Both the position numbers and the translations under genes were made by a program. A DNA stretch of 40,664 bases. Origin: Polynucleobacter sp. (lineage in GTDB: Bacteria; Pseudomonadota; Gammaproteobacteria; Burkholderiales; Burkholderiaceae). Every line of letters starts with the position of its first letter. Positions within the stretch are counted from its first letter, which is position 1. The stretch covers positions 5,772 to 46,435 of the forward strand of contig JAEMSI010000013.1 in the NCBI GenBank assembly GCA_016462905.1, written 5' to 3'. Under the pieces are notes generated by a model that did not search any database, was not told where the DNA came from, and worked only from the letters and a program-made list of their open reading frames with translations. This document shows positions 8,844 to 18,871 of this stretch, one piece after another.

Positions 8844-10648
8844 AACCAGTCGGCTTTTCTGCGTCCCCGAATTTAGTTTTGCGATTGCCGATGTGGCGCT
8901 CTCGCCTGATGCTATTTCTTTTGTTCATTGCATTTGTCATGTTAGTGTTGCGCGCATTCTGGATTCAAGGCCCAGGCAATGCGTTTTATGAAGCAAAAGC
9001 AATTAAGGGCACGCAGCGTGATCTCGAGCTACCGGCAACTCGCGGCAAGATACTAGATCGCAATGGTCGTGTGATTGCGACTAGCTTAGAAGCAAAGGCA
9101 GTGATTGCGTATCCCGACATCGTCCCTGACGATTTGCCTGCAGAAAAGATAAACGCCCTAGGCAAATTATTGGATATCAGTGTTAGTGAAATTCAGAAAA
9201 AGTTGAAAGATGAGCGAAATCAGGTTTTTTTAAAACGGCAAGTCGATCCGCAGCTTGCTGCTCAAATTAAAAAATTAGAGATACCGGGAATTAGTTTGAA
9301 CAACGAGTATCGTCGCCAATATCCTGAAGGCGAAGCGATGGCGCATGTGGTTGGTTTTACCAATGTGGAAGACCGCGGTCAAGAAGGAATGGAACTATCG
9401 TATGAAACCCAATTAGCTGCTTACCCAGGTAAAAGGCGTGTCGTAATAGATCGTTTAGGCCGCATTGTTGACGACATTTCAATTTTGCAATTACCTCAAA
9501 ACGGTAAAGATTTGCAATTGTCAGTGGATAGCAAAGTTCAGTACATTGCCTATAACGCATTAAAAGATGCGGTTGAAAAACATCGTGCAAAAGCCGGTGG
9601 AGCAGTAGTTCTTGACGTGCAAACAGGTGAAGTATTAGCGTTGGCAAATTGGCCTAGTTACAACCCTAACACCAGACTCCATTTAACCGGCGAGCAGTTA
9701 CGCAATCGGGTGTTGACTGACACATTTGAACCGGGCTCAACGATGAAACCGTTTACTGTAGCGCTCGCTTTAGAGCAGGGGAAGGTTGAGCCAAACACCA
9801 ATATGGTGATTGGTGCTAAATACTTAATCGGGCCTAAACCAATTACAGACACCCATCCCTATGGAATGCTGACCGTCTCTCAGGTGATTCAAAAATCCAG
9901 CAATATTGGAACGGCCAAATTAGCTTTAGATATGCAAGCTCAAGAAATGTGGAATTTATTTAGTGCAGTTGGGTTTGGGCAAGCACCTCAGATTGGTTTC
10001 CCTGGAGCGGTTGCGGGACGTCTGCATCCTTATCAAAAGTGGGGTCAAAGTGATCAAGCGCGGATTGCCTTTGGGTACGGTATCTCCACTTCTTTATTTC
10101 AATTGGCACGGGCTTACACCATATTTGCTCGGAACGGAGAATTAGTCCCAGTAACCATGATGCGAAGCCCTGAATATAAGTTAGGCACACGGGTGATCTC
10201 AGCAAAAACCGCACGGGAAATGCGCGATATGCTCGAATTGGTAACCGAGGAAGGTGGAACTGCTCTAAAGGCGCGTTCAGAAGGATACCGAGTCGGTGGC
10301 AAAACAGGCACATCGCATAAGTTGGATGGTAAAAATTATTCATCGAATAAATATCGCGCCTATTTCGTTGGCTTAGCGCCAATGAGTGCTCCTAGAATCG
10401 TGGTCGCGGTTATGGTCGACGAGCCAAGTGCTGGCGGACATTATGGCGGTGAAGTGGCTGCCCCCGTATTTTCAACGATTGTCAGTGAAACTCTACGAAG
10501 TATGAATGTAGTACCCGATGATGCTGTTAAAAAAATGGTGCAAAACAATTTAAATCCAAATTCGCACGATAGTTCTGCACCTCCCGTTGTAAATCACTCG
10601 AATGGCATGATGCAAGCCAATATTCAGAAAGCAGTTTTGAAGCAATGA
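8840..10648 (+). CDS. ftsI: peptidoglycan D,D-transpeptidase FtsI (PBP3)
   Basis: Class B penicillin-binding protein that cross-links septal peptidoglycan with FtsW. It has a transmembrane anchor at about residues 22-42, a pedestal domain opening with LPATRGKILDRNG, and a transpeptidase domain with the three active-site motifs: STMK (serine at about 300), SSN (353-355) and KTGT (488-491). Length 602 is normal. It overlaps ftsL and murE by 4 bases each. Confidence 0.97.
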   Translation: MKPVGFSASPNLVLRLPMWRSRLMLFLLFIAFVMLVLRAFWIQGPGNAFYEAKAIKGTQRDLELPATRGKILDRNGRVIATSLEAKAVIAYPDIVPDDLPAEKINALGKLLDISVSEIQKKLKDERNQVFLKRQVDPQLAAQIKKLEIPGISLNNEYRRQYPEGEAMAHVVGFTNVEDRGQEGMELSYETQLAAYPGKRRVVIDRLGRIVDDISILQLPQNGKDLQLSVDSKVQYIAYNALKDAVEKHRAKAGGAVVLDVQTGEVLALANWPSYNPNTRLHLTGEQLRNRVLTDTFEPGSTMKPFTVALALEQGKVEPNTNMVIGAKYLIGPKPITDTHPYGMLTVSQVIQKSSNIGTAKLALDMQAQEMWNLFSAVGFGQAPQIGFPGAVAGRLHPYQKWGQSDQARIAFGYGISTSLFQLARAYTIFARNGELVPVTMMRSPEYKLGTRVISAKTAREMRDMLELVTEEGGTALKARSEGYRVGGKTGTSHKLDGKNYSSNKYRAYFVGLAPMSAPRIVVAVMVDEPSAGGHYGGEVAAPVFSTIVSETLRSMNVVPDDAVKKMVQNNLNPNSHDSSAPPVVNHSNGMMQANIQKAVLKQ

Positions 10649-12222
10649 GTTCAATGACTACTTTTTCAAAAAGCTCGCAGAGTAAATTAGATATTCGCGG
10701 AGAAACACTGCAACAATTAAGGGCATCGGTATCGAGCTCGGCAAAAATGGTCGCCGATACGCGGCAACTAAACCAAGGCGATATTTTTTTAGCCTATCCC
10801 GTTGGACGCGCGGGTGCGATGCGCGATGGTCGGCCTTATATTGATCAAGCAATTAAGAAAGGCGCCGGCGCCATTTTATTTGATCCCAAAAATTATCAGT
10901 ACGCCAATCTTTCTAAACAAATTCCTTTTCTGGCAGTTGAGAATTTGGCGAATCAAGCTGGGTTTTTGTCCTCAGAATGGTATGGCAATCCAAGTCATCA
11001 AATCAATGTGATTGGTGTTACAGGAACCAATGGGAAGACCAGCGTGACACAATGGCTTTCGCAGACCTTAGATACAGAAAAGAAAGCCGCCGTGATGGGC
11101 ACGCTTGGAATTGGTTTTCCTGGGCGGCTGTATTCGAGTGGATACACCACACCCGATGCGCCCCGTGTTCAAACTGAATTAAAGCAACTTGTTGATCAGG
11201 GTGCAAACTATCTTGCAATGGAAGTTTCGTCGCACGCTCTTGATCAGGGCCGAGTGAACGGCGTTCAATTTGCGTGCAGCGTATTTACCAATCTCAGTCA
11301 AGATCATTTAGATTATCACGGCAGTATGTTGGAATATGGTAACGCGAAAGCAAAACTGTTTTATGAGCATTCATTAAAGAAAGCAGTGTTAAATTTAGAT
11401 GATGCTTTTGGCAAGGAATTGGCTGCCGAATTATTGCGAACTTCTAAAGTTGAAGTTTGGGCTTACGCTTTAAACCCTACTTCCTTAAACGAGTTTCAGA
11501 GTTCAGGTTCTCATTTTCACCACATTAGTCTTCGGCACCATGAATTAGTAGAGCATGGTTATAACTGCCATATTCAGTTTGATACACAGGCTGAAAGCCT
11601 AATGTATTTACCGGTTTTGGGTGAGTTTAATCTCAGTAATGGCTTGGCTGTCATAGCAACCTTATTGGCTCAGGGACTTTCTTTAGAAGAAGTTAGAAAG
11701 CGGGTTGCTCGCTTACAGGCTGTTTCGGGCCGGATGGAAATGATTGGGGGAGACAAAGAAAACGCTCCACTAGTGGTGGTGGATTATGCTCACACGCCTG
11801 ATGCCTTAGAGAAAAGTTTACAGGCCTTACGACCTTTGGCTAATCAGCGTCAGGGTAATTTATGGTGCGTGTTTGGTTGCGGTGGAGATCGCGATAGCAG
11901 TAAACGTCCACTGATGGGTAAAGTCGCGCAAACGTTTGCTGATTATGTGGTGATTACCAGCGATAACCCCCGCTCAGAAAATCCTGATGACATTATTCAG
12001 ATGATTTCAAAAGGAATGTCTGATTCAGCCCATTCGAATTCTGTGCAATTGATTGCGGATCGTGCTGCCGCTATCATGCTGGCAATTCGACATGCGAATC
12101 CAAAAGATATTGTCTTGGTTGCAGGGAAGGGGCATGAATCAACTCAAGAAGTGAACGGAACAAGATTTGAATTTTCGGACCAAGCCCATATTCAGTTAAT
12201 TCTTGGGGGAAGTTCAGCATGA
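10645..12222 (+). CDS. murE: UDP-MurNAc-L-Ala-D-Glu--2,6-diaminopimelate ligase
   Basis: Mur ligase that adds the third residue of the peptidoglycan stem peptide. ATP-binding TGTNGKTS is at 126-133 and MEVSSHALDQGRV near 192. The DNPR tetrad at 440-443 is the known marker of meso-diaminopimelate rather than lysine specificity, so the cell wall should be of the usual Gram-negative type. Length 525 is slightly above average because of a variable N-terminus. It overlaps ftsI and murF by 4 bases. Confidence 0.97.
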   Translation: MSSMTTFSKSSQSKLDIRGETLQQLRASVSSSAKMVADTRQLNQGDIFLAYPVGRAGAMRDGRPYIDQAIKKGAGAILFDPKNYQYANLSKQIPFLAVENLANQAGFLSSEWYGNPSHQINVIGVTGTNGKTSVTQWLSQTLDTEKKAAVMGTLGIGFPGRLYSSGYTTPDAPRVQTELKQLVDQGANYLAMEVSSHALDQGRVNGVQFACSVFTNLSQDHLDYHGSMLEYGNAKAKLFYEHSLKKAVLNLDDAFGKELAAELLRTSKVEVWAYALNPTSLNEFQSSGSHFHHISLRHHELVEHGYNCHIQFDTQAESLMYLPVLGEFNLSNGLAVIATLLAQGLSLEEVRKRVARLQAVSGRMEMIGGDKENAPLVVVDYAHTPDALEKSLQALRPLANQRQGNLWCVFGCGGDRDSSKRPLMGKVAQTFADYVVITSDNPRSENPDDIIQMISKGMSDSAHSNSVQLIADRAAAIMLAIRHANPKDIVLVAGKGHESTQEVNGTRFEFSDQAHIQLILGGSSA

Positions 12223-13667
12223 TGACCAACTTAGCCGAAATGCATCGGATGCTCCCGAGCAGTCAATTGGTCAACATTACGCTAGATGCTGCTAAAGCAT
12301 TGCAAATTAGTGCTGTTGGTAGCGATAGTCGAAAGATTGGGCCAGGCGAATTATTTATTGCGTTGCAAGGGGAGCGTTTTGATGCGCATCACTTTTTAGA
12401 GCAAGTTGCTGTGTCTGGAGCGAGCGCTGCTTTAATTAGTCAAGCTGAGTCTTGCCCGAAACAATTGCCCGCGTTATATGTATCTGATACGCGTAGAGGG
12501 CTTGGTGATCTTGCGGCAGCATGGCGTCGTCAACATACGATCCCAGTGGCTGTCATTACTGGTAGCAATGGTAAAACAACTGTAAAAGAGATGGTCGCTG
12601 CAATTTTTTCTGCAGCAGTAGGATCTGCTCATACTTTAATGACCAACGGTAATTTCAATAATGAAATTGGTTTACCTCTTACTTTATTACGTCTGCGGGC
12701 TAACCATCAATTAGCTGTGGTTGAGTTAGGCATGAATCATCCTGGAGAAACTGCACAACTGGCAGCGATTGCGCAAGCCAATATTGCATTAATTAATAAT
12801 GCGCAACGTGAACACCAAGAATTTATGAATAGCGTTGCTGAGGTGGCAAAGGAGCACGCTGCAGTTTTAGCAGCCTTGCCGGCCGACGGAGTTGCAGTTT
12901 TACCTACGGATTCGCCTTATTTTGAAGAGTGGAAGAAATCGGCGGCCGGTAAAAAAGTAATTGATTTTCTTTGGTTAGGAAATCGAGCAAAAGTGGATAT
13001 AAAAAAACCGCCTATTAGTTCTGCAATGGTTTATGGCTTCGGTGAGGTTGATGGATCCATCACGATTCACACCCCCGAAGGTGAAATTCGTGTTTTATTA
13101 AATACGGTAGGAGAACATAACATCCGCAATGCATTAGCTGCAGCTGCGATCGCCATTGCTGCTAAGGTGGGTTTAGATGCAATTCAGCGGGGCCTCGAGT
13201 CATTTCAAGCGGTTTCGGGCAGAATGCAGAAAAAACAATTCGGTCATCAAATTACCCTAATTGATGACACCTACAACGCCAATCCTGATTCAGCTCGTGC
13301 TGCCATTGAAGCTTTGTCTGAGCATTTAGGAAGACGCTGTTTCGTTTTGGGTGATATGGGGGAAGTGGGCGATCAAGGCCCGCAATTTCATTATGAGGTG
13401 GGCGCCTATGCCGCTGAAAAAGGAATTGATGATTTATTTACCTTGGGACAGATGACGCAGTATGCTCAGCAGGGGTTTAACGAGTTTCATCAATCCAGGC
13501 AAGCGGCCCAACATCATCACGAGATTGACAATCTAAACCAATCGCTTACCCACTACTTAAAAAATAATCAAAGCAGTCCCTTATCCATTTTGATTAAAGG
13601 TTCACGTTTCATGCAAATGGAGCGGGTATTAGAGAAGCTCATCTTGGAGGCACAAGCATGCTCTTAA
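12219..13667 (+). CDS. murF: UDP-N-acetylmuramoyl-tripeptide--D-alanyl-D-alanine ligase
   Basis: Last cytoplasmic stem-peptide ligase; joins D-Ala-D-Ala to the UDP-MurNAc-tripeptide. P-loop TGSNGKTT at 114-121, ELGMNHPGE near 190, the [10 protein letters not shown] segment and [11 protein letters not shown] near 350 are all characteristic of MurF. Length 482. Two adjacent ATGs (12219, 12222) follow the murE stop and either could be used. The 3' end overlaps mraY by 10 bases. Confidence 0.96.
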   Translation: MMTNLAEMHRMLPSSQLVNITLDAAKALQISAVGSDSRKIGPGELFIALQGERFDAHHFLEQVAVSGASAALISQAESCPKQLPALYVSDTRRGLGDLAAAWRRQHTIPVAVITGSNGKTTVKEMVAAIFSAAVGSAHTLMTNGNFNNEIGLPLTLLRLRANHQLAVVELGMNHPGETAQLAAIAQANIALINNAQREHQEFMNSVAEVAKEHAAVLAALPADGVAVLPTDSPYFEEWKKSAAGKKVIDFLWLGNRAKVDIKKPPISSAMVYGFGEVDGSITIHTPEGEIRVLLNTVGEHNIRNALAAAAIAIAAKVGLDAIQRGLESFQAVSGRMQKKQFGHQITLIDDTYNANPDSARAAIEALSEHLGRRCFVLGDMGEVGDQGPQFHYEVGAYAAEKGIDDLFTLGQMTQYAQQGFNEFHQSRQAAQHHHEIDNLNQSLTHYLKNNQSSPLSILIKGSRFMQMERVLEKLILEAQACS

Positions 13668-14827
13668 TCTTGGCGCAATTATTGCAAGATGATTTTGGAT
13701 TTCTGCGGGTAGTGAATTACATTACGTTTAGAGCTGTGATGGCGACCATGACTGCTTTATTAATTGGCCTTTTATTTGGCCCTTGGGTGATTCGCAAATT
13801 GACTGCGCTCAAAGTGGATCAAGCAGTCCGCACTGATGGGCCACAGTCCCATCTTGCCAAAGTGGGAACTCCCACCATGGGAGGCGTTTTAATTCTGATT
13901 AGTATTTTTATTTCGACTGTATTGTGGGCCGATCTAAGCAATCGTTTTGTTTGGATTGTGATGATTGTTACTTTTGGTTTTGGTCTGATTGGATGGGTCG
14001 ACGACTATCGAAAAGTAGTTCATCGCGACCCAAAGGGAATGGCTTCACGGGAAAAGTTCATGTGGCAAACCGCAATTGGATTATTTGCTGCTATTTATTT
14101 GGCTTTTTCAGTTTCCGAAGTGAATAACCTCAAGGTATTGCAACTATTTCTTAATTGGGTTGAAAGTGGTTTTTCGTTAGATTTACCTGCCAAGTCGAAT
14201 TTGTATTTACCTTTTATGAAAGAAGTGAGTTACCCATTGGGCGTAATGGGCTTCATTATTTTGAGTTATTTCGTGATTGTTGGCAGTAGCAACGCAGTTA
14301 ATCTTACCGACGGTCTAGATGGACTAGTCATCATGCCAGTGATCTTGGTTGGCGCCGCATTGGGTGCTTTTGCCTATGTCATGGGTAATTCAATTTACGC
14401 TAAATATCTTTTGTTTCCCTATATTCCGGGAGCCGGAGAGTTATTGGTTTTTTGTGGCGCAATGGGCGGAGCCGGCTTAGCTTTTCTTTGGTACAACGCT
14501 CACCCCGCACAAATGTTTATGGGCGATGTGGGTGCATTAGCGCTTGGCGGGGCTTTGGGAACAATCGCAATCATCGTTCGCCAAGAAATTGTTTTGTTTG
14601 TCATGGGCGGAGTCTTTGTTGCTGAAACCATATCCGTGATGCTACAGGTAGGTTGGTTCAAATTCACCAAAAAATATTACGGTACCGGCAGACGAATTTT
14701 TAGGATGGCACCTTTGCACCATCACTTTGAATTAGGTGGGCTGACCGAAACGCAAGTGGTTGTCCGTTTTTGGATCGTCACCATTTTGTTAGTTTTGGTT
14801 GGTTTATCGAGTCTGAAATTAAGGTGA
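13658..14827 (+). CDS. mraY: phospho-N-acetylmuramoyl-pentapeptide-transferase
   Basis: Polytopic membrane enzyme that transfers phospho-MurNAc-pentapeptide to undecaprenyl phosphate, making lipid I. The 389-residue protein has about ten hydrophobic segments, [11 protein letters not shown], the DDYRK motif, NLTDGLDGL (catalytic Asp region), [12 protein letters not shown] and the cytoplasmic histidine motif [10 protein letters not shown]. Length and order fit. murD follows after 5 bases. Confidence 0.97.
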   Translation: MLLILAQLLQDDFGFLRVVNYITFRAVMATMTALLIGLLFGPWVIRKLTALKVDQAVRTDGPQSHLAKVGTPTMGGVLILISIFISTVLWADLSNRFVWIVMIVTFGFGLIGWVDDYRKVVHRDPKGMASREKFMWQTAIGLFAAIYLAFSVSEVNNLKVLQLFLNWVESGFSLDLPAKSNLYLPFMKEVSYPLGVMGFIILSYFVIVGSSNAVNLTDGLDGLVIMPVILVGAALGAFAYVMGNSIYAKYLLFPYIPGAGELLVFCGAMGGAGLAFLWYNAHPAQMFMGDVGALALGGALGTIAIIVRQEIVLFVMGGVFVAETISVMLQVGWFKFTKKYYGTGRRIFRMAPLHHHFELGGLTETQVVVRFWIVTILLVLVGLSSLKLR

Positions 14828-14832
14828 TCTAG

Positions 14833-16476
14833 ATGACCATAAAATTATCAAAACCATTTTTAAAAGATTCAATCCAATCCATTTTAATTATTGGATTGGG
14901 TGAGTCTGGTTTTGCGATGGCTAAGTGGTGTTTATTGCAGGGGGCAAAAGTTCGCTTAGCCGATACACGAACTTCAAATGATTTATCTGAGCAGCAGCAA
15001 ACAGGGCTGACTGATTTAAAGAAATTAGGATTAAGCGATATCCACTTAGGCGATTGGTCTGAGAGGCACGCTGATGAGATCGACAATCTATTGAATCAGA
15101 TTGACATCATTGGCATTAGCCCAGGTTTATCTCCTTTAAGCGAACCAACTAAAACAATACTTGCTTTAGCAAAACAGAAGGCGATTCCAGTTTGGAGTGA
15201 GATTGAGTTTTTTGCAAATGCCATCAAGGCAATCGAGGGCTATAAGCCTCAAGTTTTAGCCATTACAGGAACTAATGGCAAGACCACCACTACCGCATTA
15301 ACGGGGCAAATTTGTACCCGTGCAGGCAAACGGGTTGCGGTTGCTGGCAATATTAGCCCTGCTGCATTAGAAAAAATGATATCGGTTTTAGATGAAGCCC
15401 AAGACGTATCCGAGCTTCCCGAAATTTGGGTATTAGAACTTTCTAGTTTTCAACTTGAATTTACGCATACATTAAATCCGCATGCAGCTGCTTTATTAAA
15501 TATATCGCAAGATCATCTGGACTGGCATGGTGATATGCAATCATATGTGACAGCTAAAGCAAAAATAATCGGTATTGATAGTGATATTGTGATCAATCGT
15601 GACGATGTCACTCTGCAAGAGTTCATGCTTACCGATTCCTTTTCTAGTCAGCGTGTAATTCGTTTTGGAAACGATGCCCCGCAAGAGCCAAATTCTTTTG
15701 GAATTGAGCGCGATCCCCATGGCGGTATAGATTGGTTGGTTTGGGCCGAGCCCGATGAAGCAACTACTGCTGCAGAGGCTAATCCTGAACAATTTACTAA
15801 ACGGCGTAATAGAAAAAAATCGCAGGCATATCAACGGAGCGACGAATTGCGTATTAAGCGCCTAATTCCAGTCGATGCATTGCGAATCCGCGGTAGACAT
15901 AATGCTTTAAATGCCCTTGCAGCGCTAGCATTAGCAAAGTCAGCTGGTTTGAATCTTAGTTTGCTATTGCATGGATTGCGTGAGTATCGAGGAGAACCCC
16001 ATCGCGTCCAAAGTATTGCGATGATTAATGACGTTGAGTATATCGACGATAGCAAGGGAACCAATGTAGGGGCAACGGTCGCTGCTTTAGAAAGTTTAGG
16101 GTCCGAAAAGTCGCACAAACAAATTTGGTTAATTGTTGGCGGTGATGGTAAGGGTCAAGATTTTCAGCCTTTACGGAGCCCGATTCAACGATATGTAAAA
16201 GGTTTATTTCTAATTGGTCGAGATGCAGACATCATTAAAGCAGTTTGTGCGCAGGAATTAGACCCCTCTGTATCTTGTGAAAAAGTAGACACACTTGAGG
16301 AGGTAGTAAAAAAAGTAGCTCAACAAGCTAGATCTGGGGATATCGTTTTGCTATCACCAGCCTGCGCTAGTTTTGATATGTTTCGCAACTACGAACATCG
16401 AGCCACTGTTTTTGCAGAGGCTGTTCATGAATTAGCATTCACTATGCCAACCCTTGACTTGGGAGCAACTGCATGA
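14833..16476 (+). CDS. murD: UDP-N-acetylmuramoylalanine--D-glutamate ligase
   Basis: Adds D-glutamate to UDP-MurNAc-L-Ala. The N-terminal GLGESGFAMAKW nucleotide fold, P-loop TGTNGKTTT at 146-154, LELSSFQLE near 201, NISQDHLDWHG near 223 and DDSKGTNVGAT are all present. At 547 residues it is about 100 longer than E. coli MurD. Much of this is a charged, low-complexity insert at about 283-345, rich in E, K and R, before the RIRGRHNALN motif. It overlaps ftsW by 4 bases. Confidence 0.95.
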   Translation: MTIKLSKPFLKDSIQSILIIGLGESGFAMAKWCLLQGAKVRLADTRTSNDLSEQQQTGLTDLKKLGLSDIHLGDWSERHADEIDNLLNQIDIIGISPGLSPLSEPTKTILALAKQKAIPVWSEIEFFANAIKAIEGYKPQVLAITGTNGKTTTTALTGQICTRAGKRVAVAGNISPAALEKMISVLDEAQDVSELPEIWVLELSSFQLEFTHTLNPHAAALLNISQDHLDWHGDMQSYVTAKAKIIGIDSDIVINRDDVTLQEFMLTDSFSSQRVIRFGNDAPQEPNSFGIERDPHGGIDWLVWAEPDEATTAAEANPEQFTKRRNRKKSQAYQRSDELRIKRLIPVDALRIRGRHNALNALAALALAKSAGLNLSLLLHGLREYRGEPHRVQSIAMINDVEYIDDSKGTNVGATVAALESLGSEKSHKQIWLIVGGDGKGQDFQPLRSPIQRYVKGLFLIGRDADIIKAVCAQELDPSVSCEKVDTLEEVVKKVAQQARSGDIVLLSPACASFDMFRNYEHRATVFAEAVHELAFTMPTLDLGATA

Positions 16477-17798
16477 AGCTCGCCGAAAAATTCATGGCTT
16501 ACTGGGAGGCGATTTTTCAATTAGTCTTTGGAAGTTCGCGTGCGCATGCAATACAAAATCAATTAGCAAGCAATCGTTTTTGGAATTTTTCACGCGTTGG
16601 CTTTGATGGTTTTCGTACTGGTTTGCGCGATGCTGTTTCAGGAGTAGAGCAAACTCGCTCGCGCATGATGGATTATGACCAATTATTAGTTTGGGCTTCC
16701 TTATCTTTGGCTTTAATTGGCTTAGTCATGGTGTATTCCGCCTCGATCACTTTGGCCGATGGTCCAAAGTACGCTAACTATAGTAGTAATCATTTTTTAA
16801 TTCGCCACATGATTTCATTGGCGATCGCAGGTTTTGTGGGGTTTTGGGTATTTAAGATTCCTGTAAAAGTGTGGGATCGAGTTGCCCCGATTATTTTTGT
16901 GATTACCATTTTGATGTTAATTGCTGTGTTAATCCCTGGATTGGGTAAGGGTGTGAACGGTGCTAAACGTTGGATACCGTTGGGCCCATTGAATTTTCAG
17001 CCGTCGGAATTAATGAAGTTTGCTGCAGTTATTTTTGCTGCCAGTTATACAGTACGTCGCCAAGAATATCTACATACCTTTATGAAAGGGATGTTGCCAA
17101 TGGGCATTGCCGTTGCCTTAGTGGGTGGTTTATTAATGGCAGAGCCTGATATGGGCGCTTTTGTTGTGATTGCATTAATTGCATTTGGTATTTTATTTTT
17201 GGGTGGGATTAATGCCAAATTATTTGGTGCTCTGATTGCAGTAGGCGTGATGAGTGCCGTAACCATCATTGCGCTCTCGCCTTTCCGACGCGAACGCATC
17301 ATGGCTTTCTTGGACCCATGGCAAGCTGATAACGCGGCAAATAAAGGCTATCAATTAACCCATTCATTAATGGCTTTTGGTCGAGGCGAATGGTTTGGTA
17401 CGGGCTTAGGCGGGAGCGTTGAAAAACTTCATTATTTGCCAGAGGCGCATACCGATTTTATTTTGGCAGTAATTGGTGAAGAGCTTGGTTTTATTGGAGT
17501 AGCAGTCACGATATTTTTATTTTATTGGATCGTGCGACGCGCATTCATTATTGGAAGAACTTCATTGCAACTTGATCGAAGTTTTGCTGGTTTAGTAGCT
17601 AAGGGAATCGCTATCTGGATTGGATGGCAAGCATTTATCAATATGGGCGTCAATCTAGGCCTTTTGCCCACCAAAGGACTGACATTACCTTTAGTCAGTT
17701 ATGGCGGCTCAGGAATTTTAATGAATGCGGTGGCACTGGCCGTGTTGCTCAAAATCGATTATGAGAATCGTATTTTGATGCGAGGGGGAAAATTGTGA
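16473..17798 (+). CDS. ftsW: septal peptidoglycan glycosyltransferase FtsW
   Basis: SEDS-family polymerase that uses lipid II at the septum with FtsI. About nine or ten membrane segments, GLVMVYSASI at the first helix, GAKRWIPLGPLNFQPSELMK, PFRRERIMAFLDPW and the C-terminal PLVSYGGSGI identify it. The 441 residues include roughly 64 non-hydrophobic residues before the conserved MMDYDQ start of the first helix. The ATGA overlap with murD supports the long start; an internal start at the MMDYD methionines is the alternative. Confidence 0.94.
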   Translation: MKLAEKFMAYWEAIFQLVFGSSRAHAIQNQLASNRFWNFSRVGFDGFRTGLRDAVSGVEQTRSRMMDYDQLLVWASLSLALIGLVMVYSASITLADGPKYANYSSNHFLIRHMISLAIAGFVGFWVFKIPVKVWDRVAPIIFVITILMLIAVLIPGLGKGVNGAKRWIPLGPLNFQPSELMKFAAVIFAASYTVRRQEYLHTFMKGMLPMGIAVALVGGLLMAEPDMGAFVVIALIAFGILFLGGINAKLFGALIAVGVMSAVTIIALSPFRRERIMAFLDPWQADNAANKGYQLTHSLMAFGRGEWFGTGLGGSVEKLHYLPEAHTDFILAVIGEELGFIGVAVTIFLFYWIVRRAFIIGRTSLQLDRSFAGLVAKGIAIWIGWQAFINMGVNLGLLPTKGLTLPLVSYGGSGILMNAVALAVLLKIDYENRILMRGGKL

Positions 17799-18871
17799 GC
17801 ACTCGCTTAGCAAAGCCCTCTATTTTGGTGATGGCCGGCGGTACCGGCGGGCATATATTCCCTGGTTTAGCGGTTGCCGAAAATTTACGAAGCAAGGGTT
17901 GGGATGTTGCTTGGCTGGGAAATCCACAAGGTATGGAATATCAATTAGTCCCTTCCAAGGGGTTCCGTTTTGAATCAGTGCGTTTTGGCGGTTTGCGGGG
18001 CAAGGGTTTGCAAACCAAAATGATGTTGCCGATTAATTTAATCAGAGCAGTTTTTCAAAGTTGGCGCATTATGCAGCGCTTAAAGCCCTCTGTAGTTCTG
18101 GGTATGGGGGGTTACATTAGCGTCCCAGGGGGCTTGGTTAGTTTTTTACAAAGTCGCCCTTTGGTTTTGCATGAATCCAATTCAGTAGCAGGTAGTGCAA
18201 ATCGGTTTCTTGCGCGCTTTGCTAGGAGAGTATTAACAGGATTTCCTGAGGTAATGATCAATAGCGAATGGGTTGGAAATCCCATTCGTGAATCCTTTGA
18301 GATGCTTGCTGATCCGCTTGCTCGTTATTCACAGCGGCAGGGAAATCTACGCTTACTGGTTGTGGGAGGGAGTTTAGGTGCTGCCGTATTAAATGAAATG
18401 ATTCCTAAGGCCTTAGCCCTGATCCCCGCAGAGCAAAGGCCTAGTGTGATTCATCAGGCTGGCGAAAAACACCTTGAGCAGCTCCGAAAAAATTATAGTC
18501 AGAGCGGTGTTCAAGCTGAAATGAAGGCGTTTATCACCGATATGGCGGAGGCTTATGCTAATGCCGACCTAGTCATCTGTCGCTCTGGGGCAATGACAGT
18601 TTCGGAAATAGCAGCAAGCGGAGTAGCAGCGTGCTTTGTGCCATTTCCACATGCAATTGATGATCACCAAACTGCGAATGCACGTTTCTTAAGCAATGCG
18701 AAAGCCGCTATTTTATTGCCCCAAGCGGATTTAAGTGCTGATCGCATAGCGACCTTATTACAAAGATTAACTCGAATCGAGTTGCAGCAATACGCTCACA
18801 AGGCACATCAACTTGCGAAGCTTCATGCAACTCAGCGAGTGAGTGAAATTTGTGCGGAGGCAGCGCAATGA
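17795..18871 (+). CDS. murG: lipid I N-acetylglucosaminyltransferase MurG
   Basis: Peripheral GT28 enzyme that adds GlcNAc to lipid I on the cytoplasmic face, making lipid II. Glycine-rich loop GGTGGH at 15-20, [30 protein letters not shown], a C-domain VVGGSLGA loop and [15 protein letters not shown] for UDP-GlcNAc are visible. Length 358. It starts with GTG, overlapping the ftsW stop as GTGA. Confidence 0.97.
   Translation: MSTRLAKPSILVMAGGTGGHIFPGLAVAENLRSKGWDVAWLGNPQGMEYQLVPSKGFRFESVRFGGLRGKGLQTKMMLPINLIRAVFQSWRIMQRLKPSVVLGMGGYISVPGGLVSFLQSRPLVLHESNSVAGSANRFLARFARRVLTGFPEVMINSEWVGNPIRESFEMLADPLARYSQRQGNLRLLVVGGSLGAAVLNEMIPKALALIPAEQRPSVIHQAGEKHLEQLRKNYSQSGVQAEMKAFITDMAEAYANADLVICRSGAMTVSEIAASGVAACFVPFPHAIDDHQTANARFLSNAKAAILLPQADLSADRIATLLQRLTRIELQQYAHKAHQLAKLHATQRVSEICAEAAQ

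Noticed and set aside
18850..18867. Earlier GTG start for murC
   Set aside because: It adds six residues that do not fit the family; the ATG at 18868 overlaps the murG stop as ATGA and gives the canonical N-terminus.
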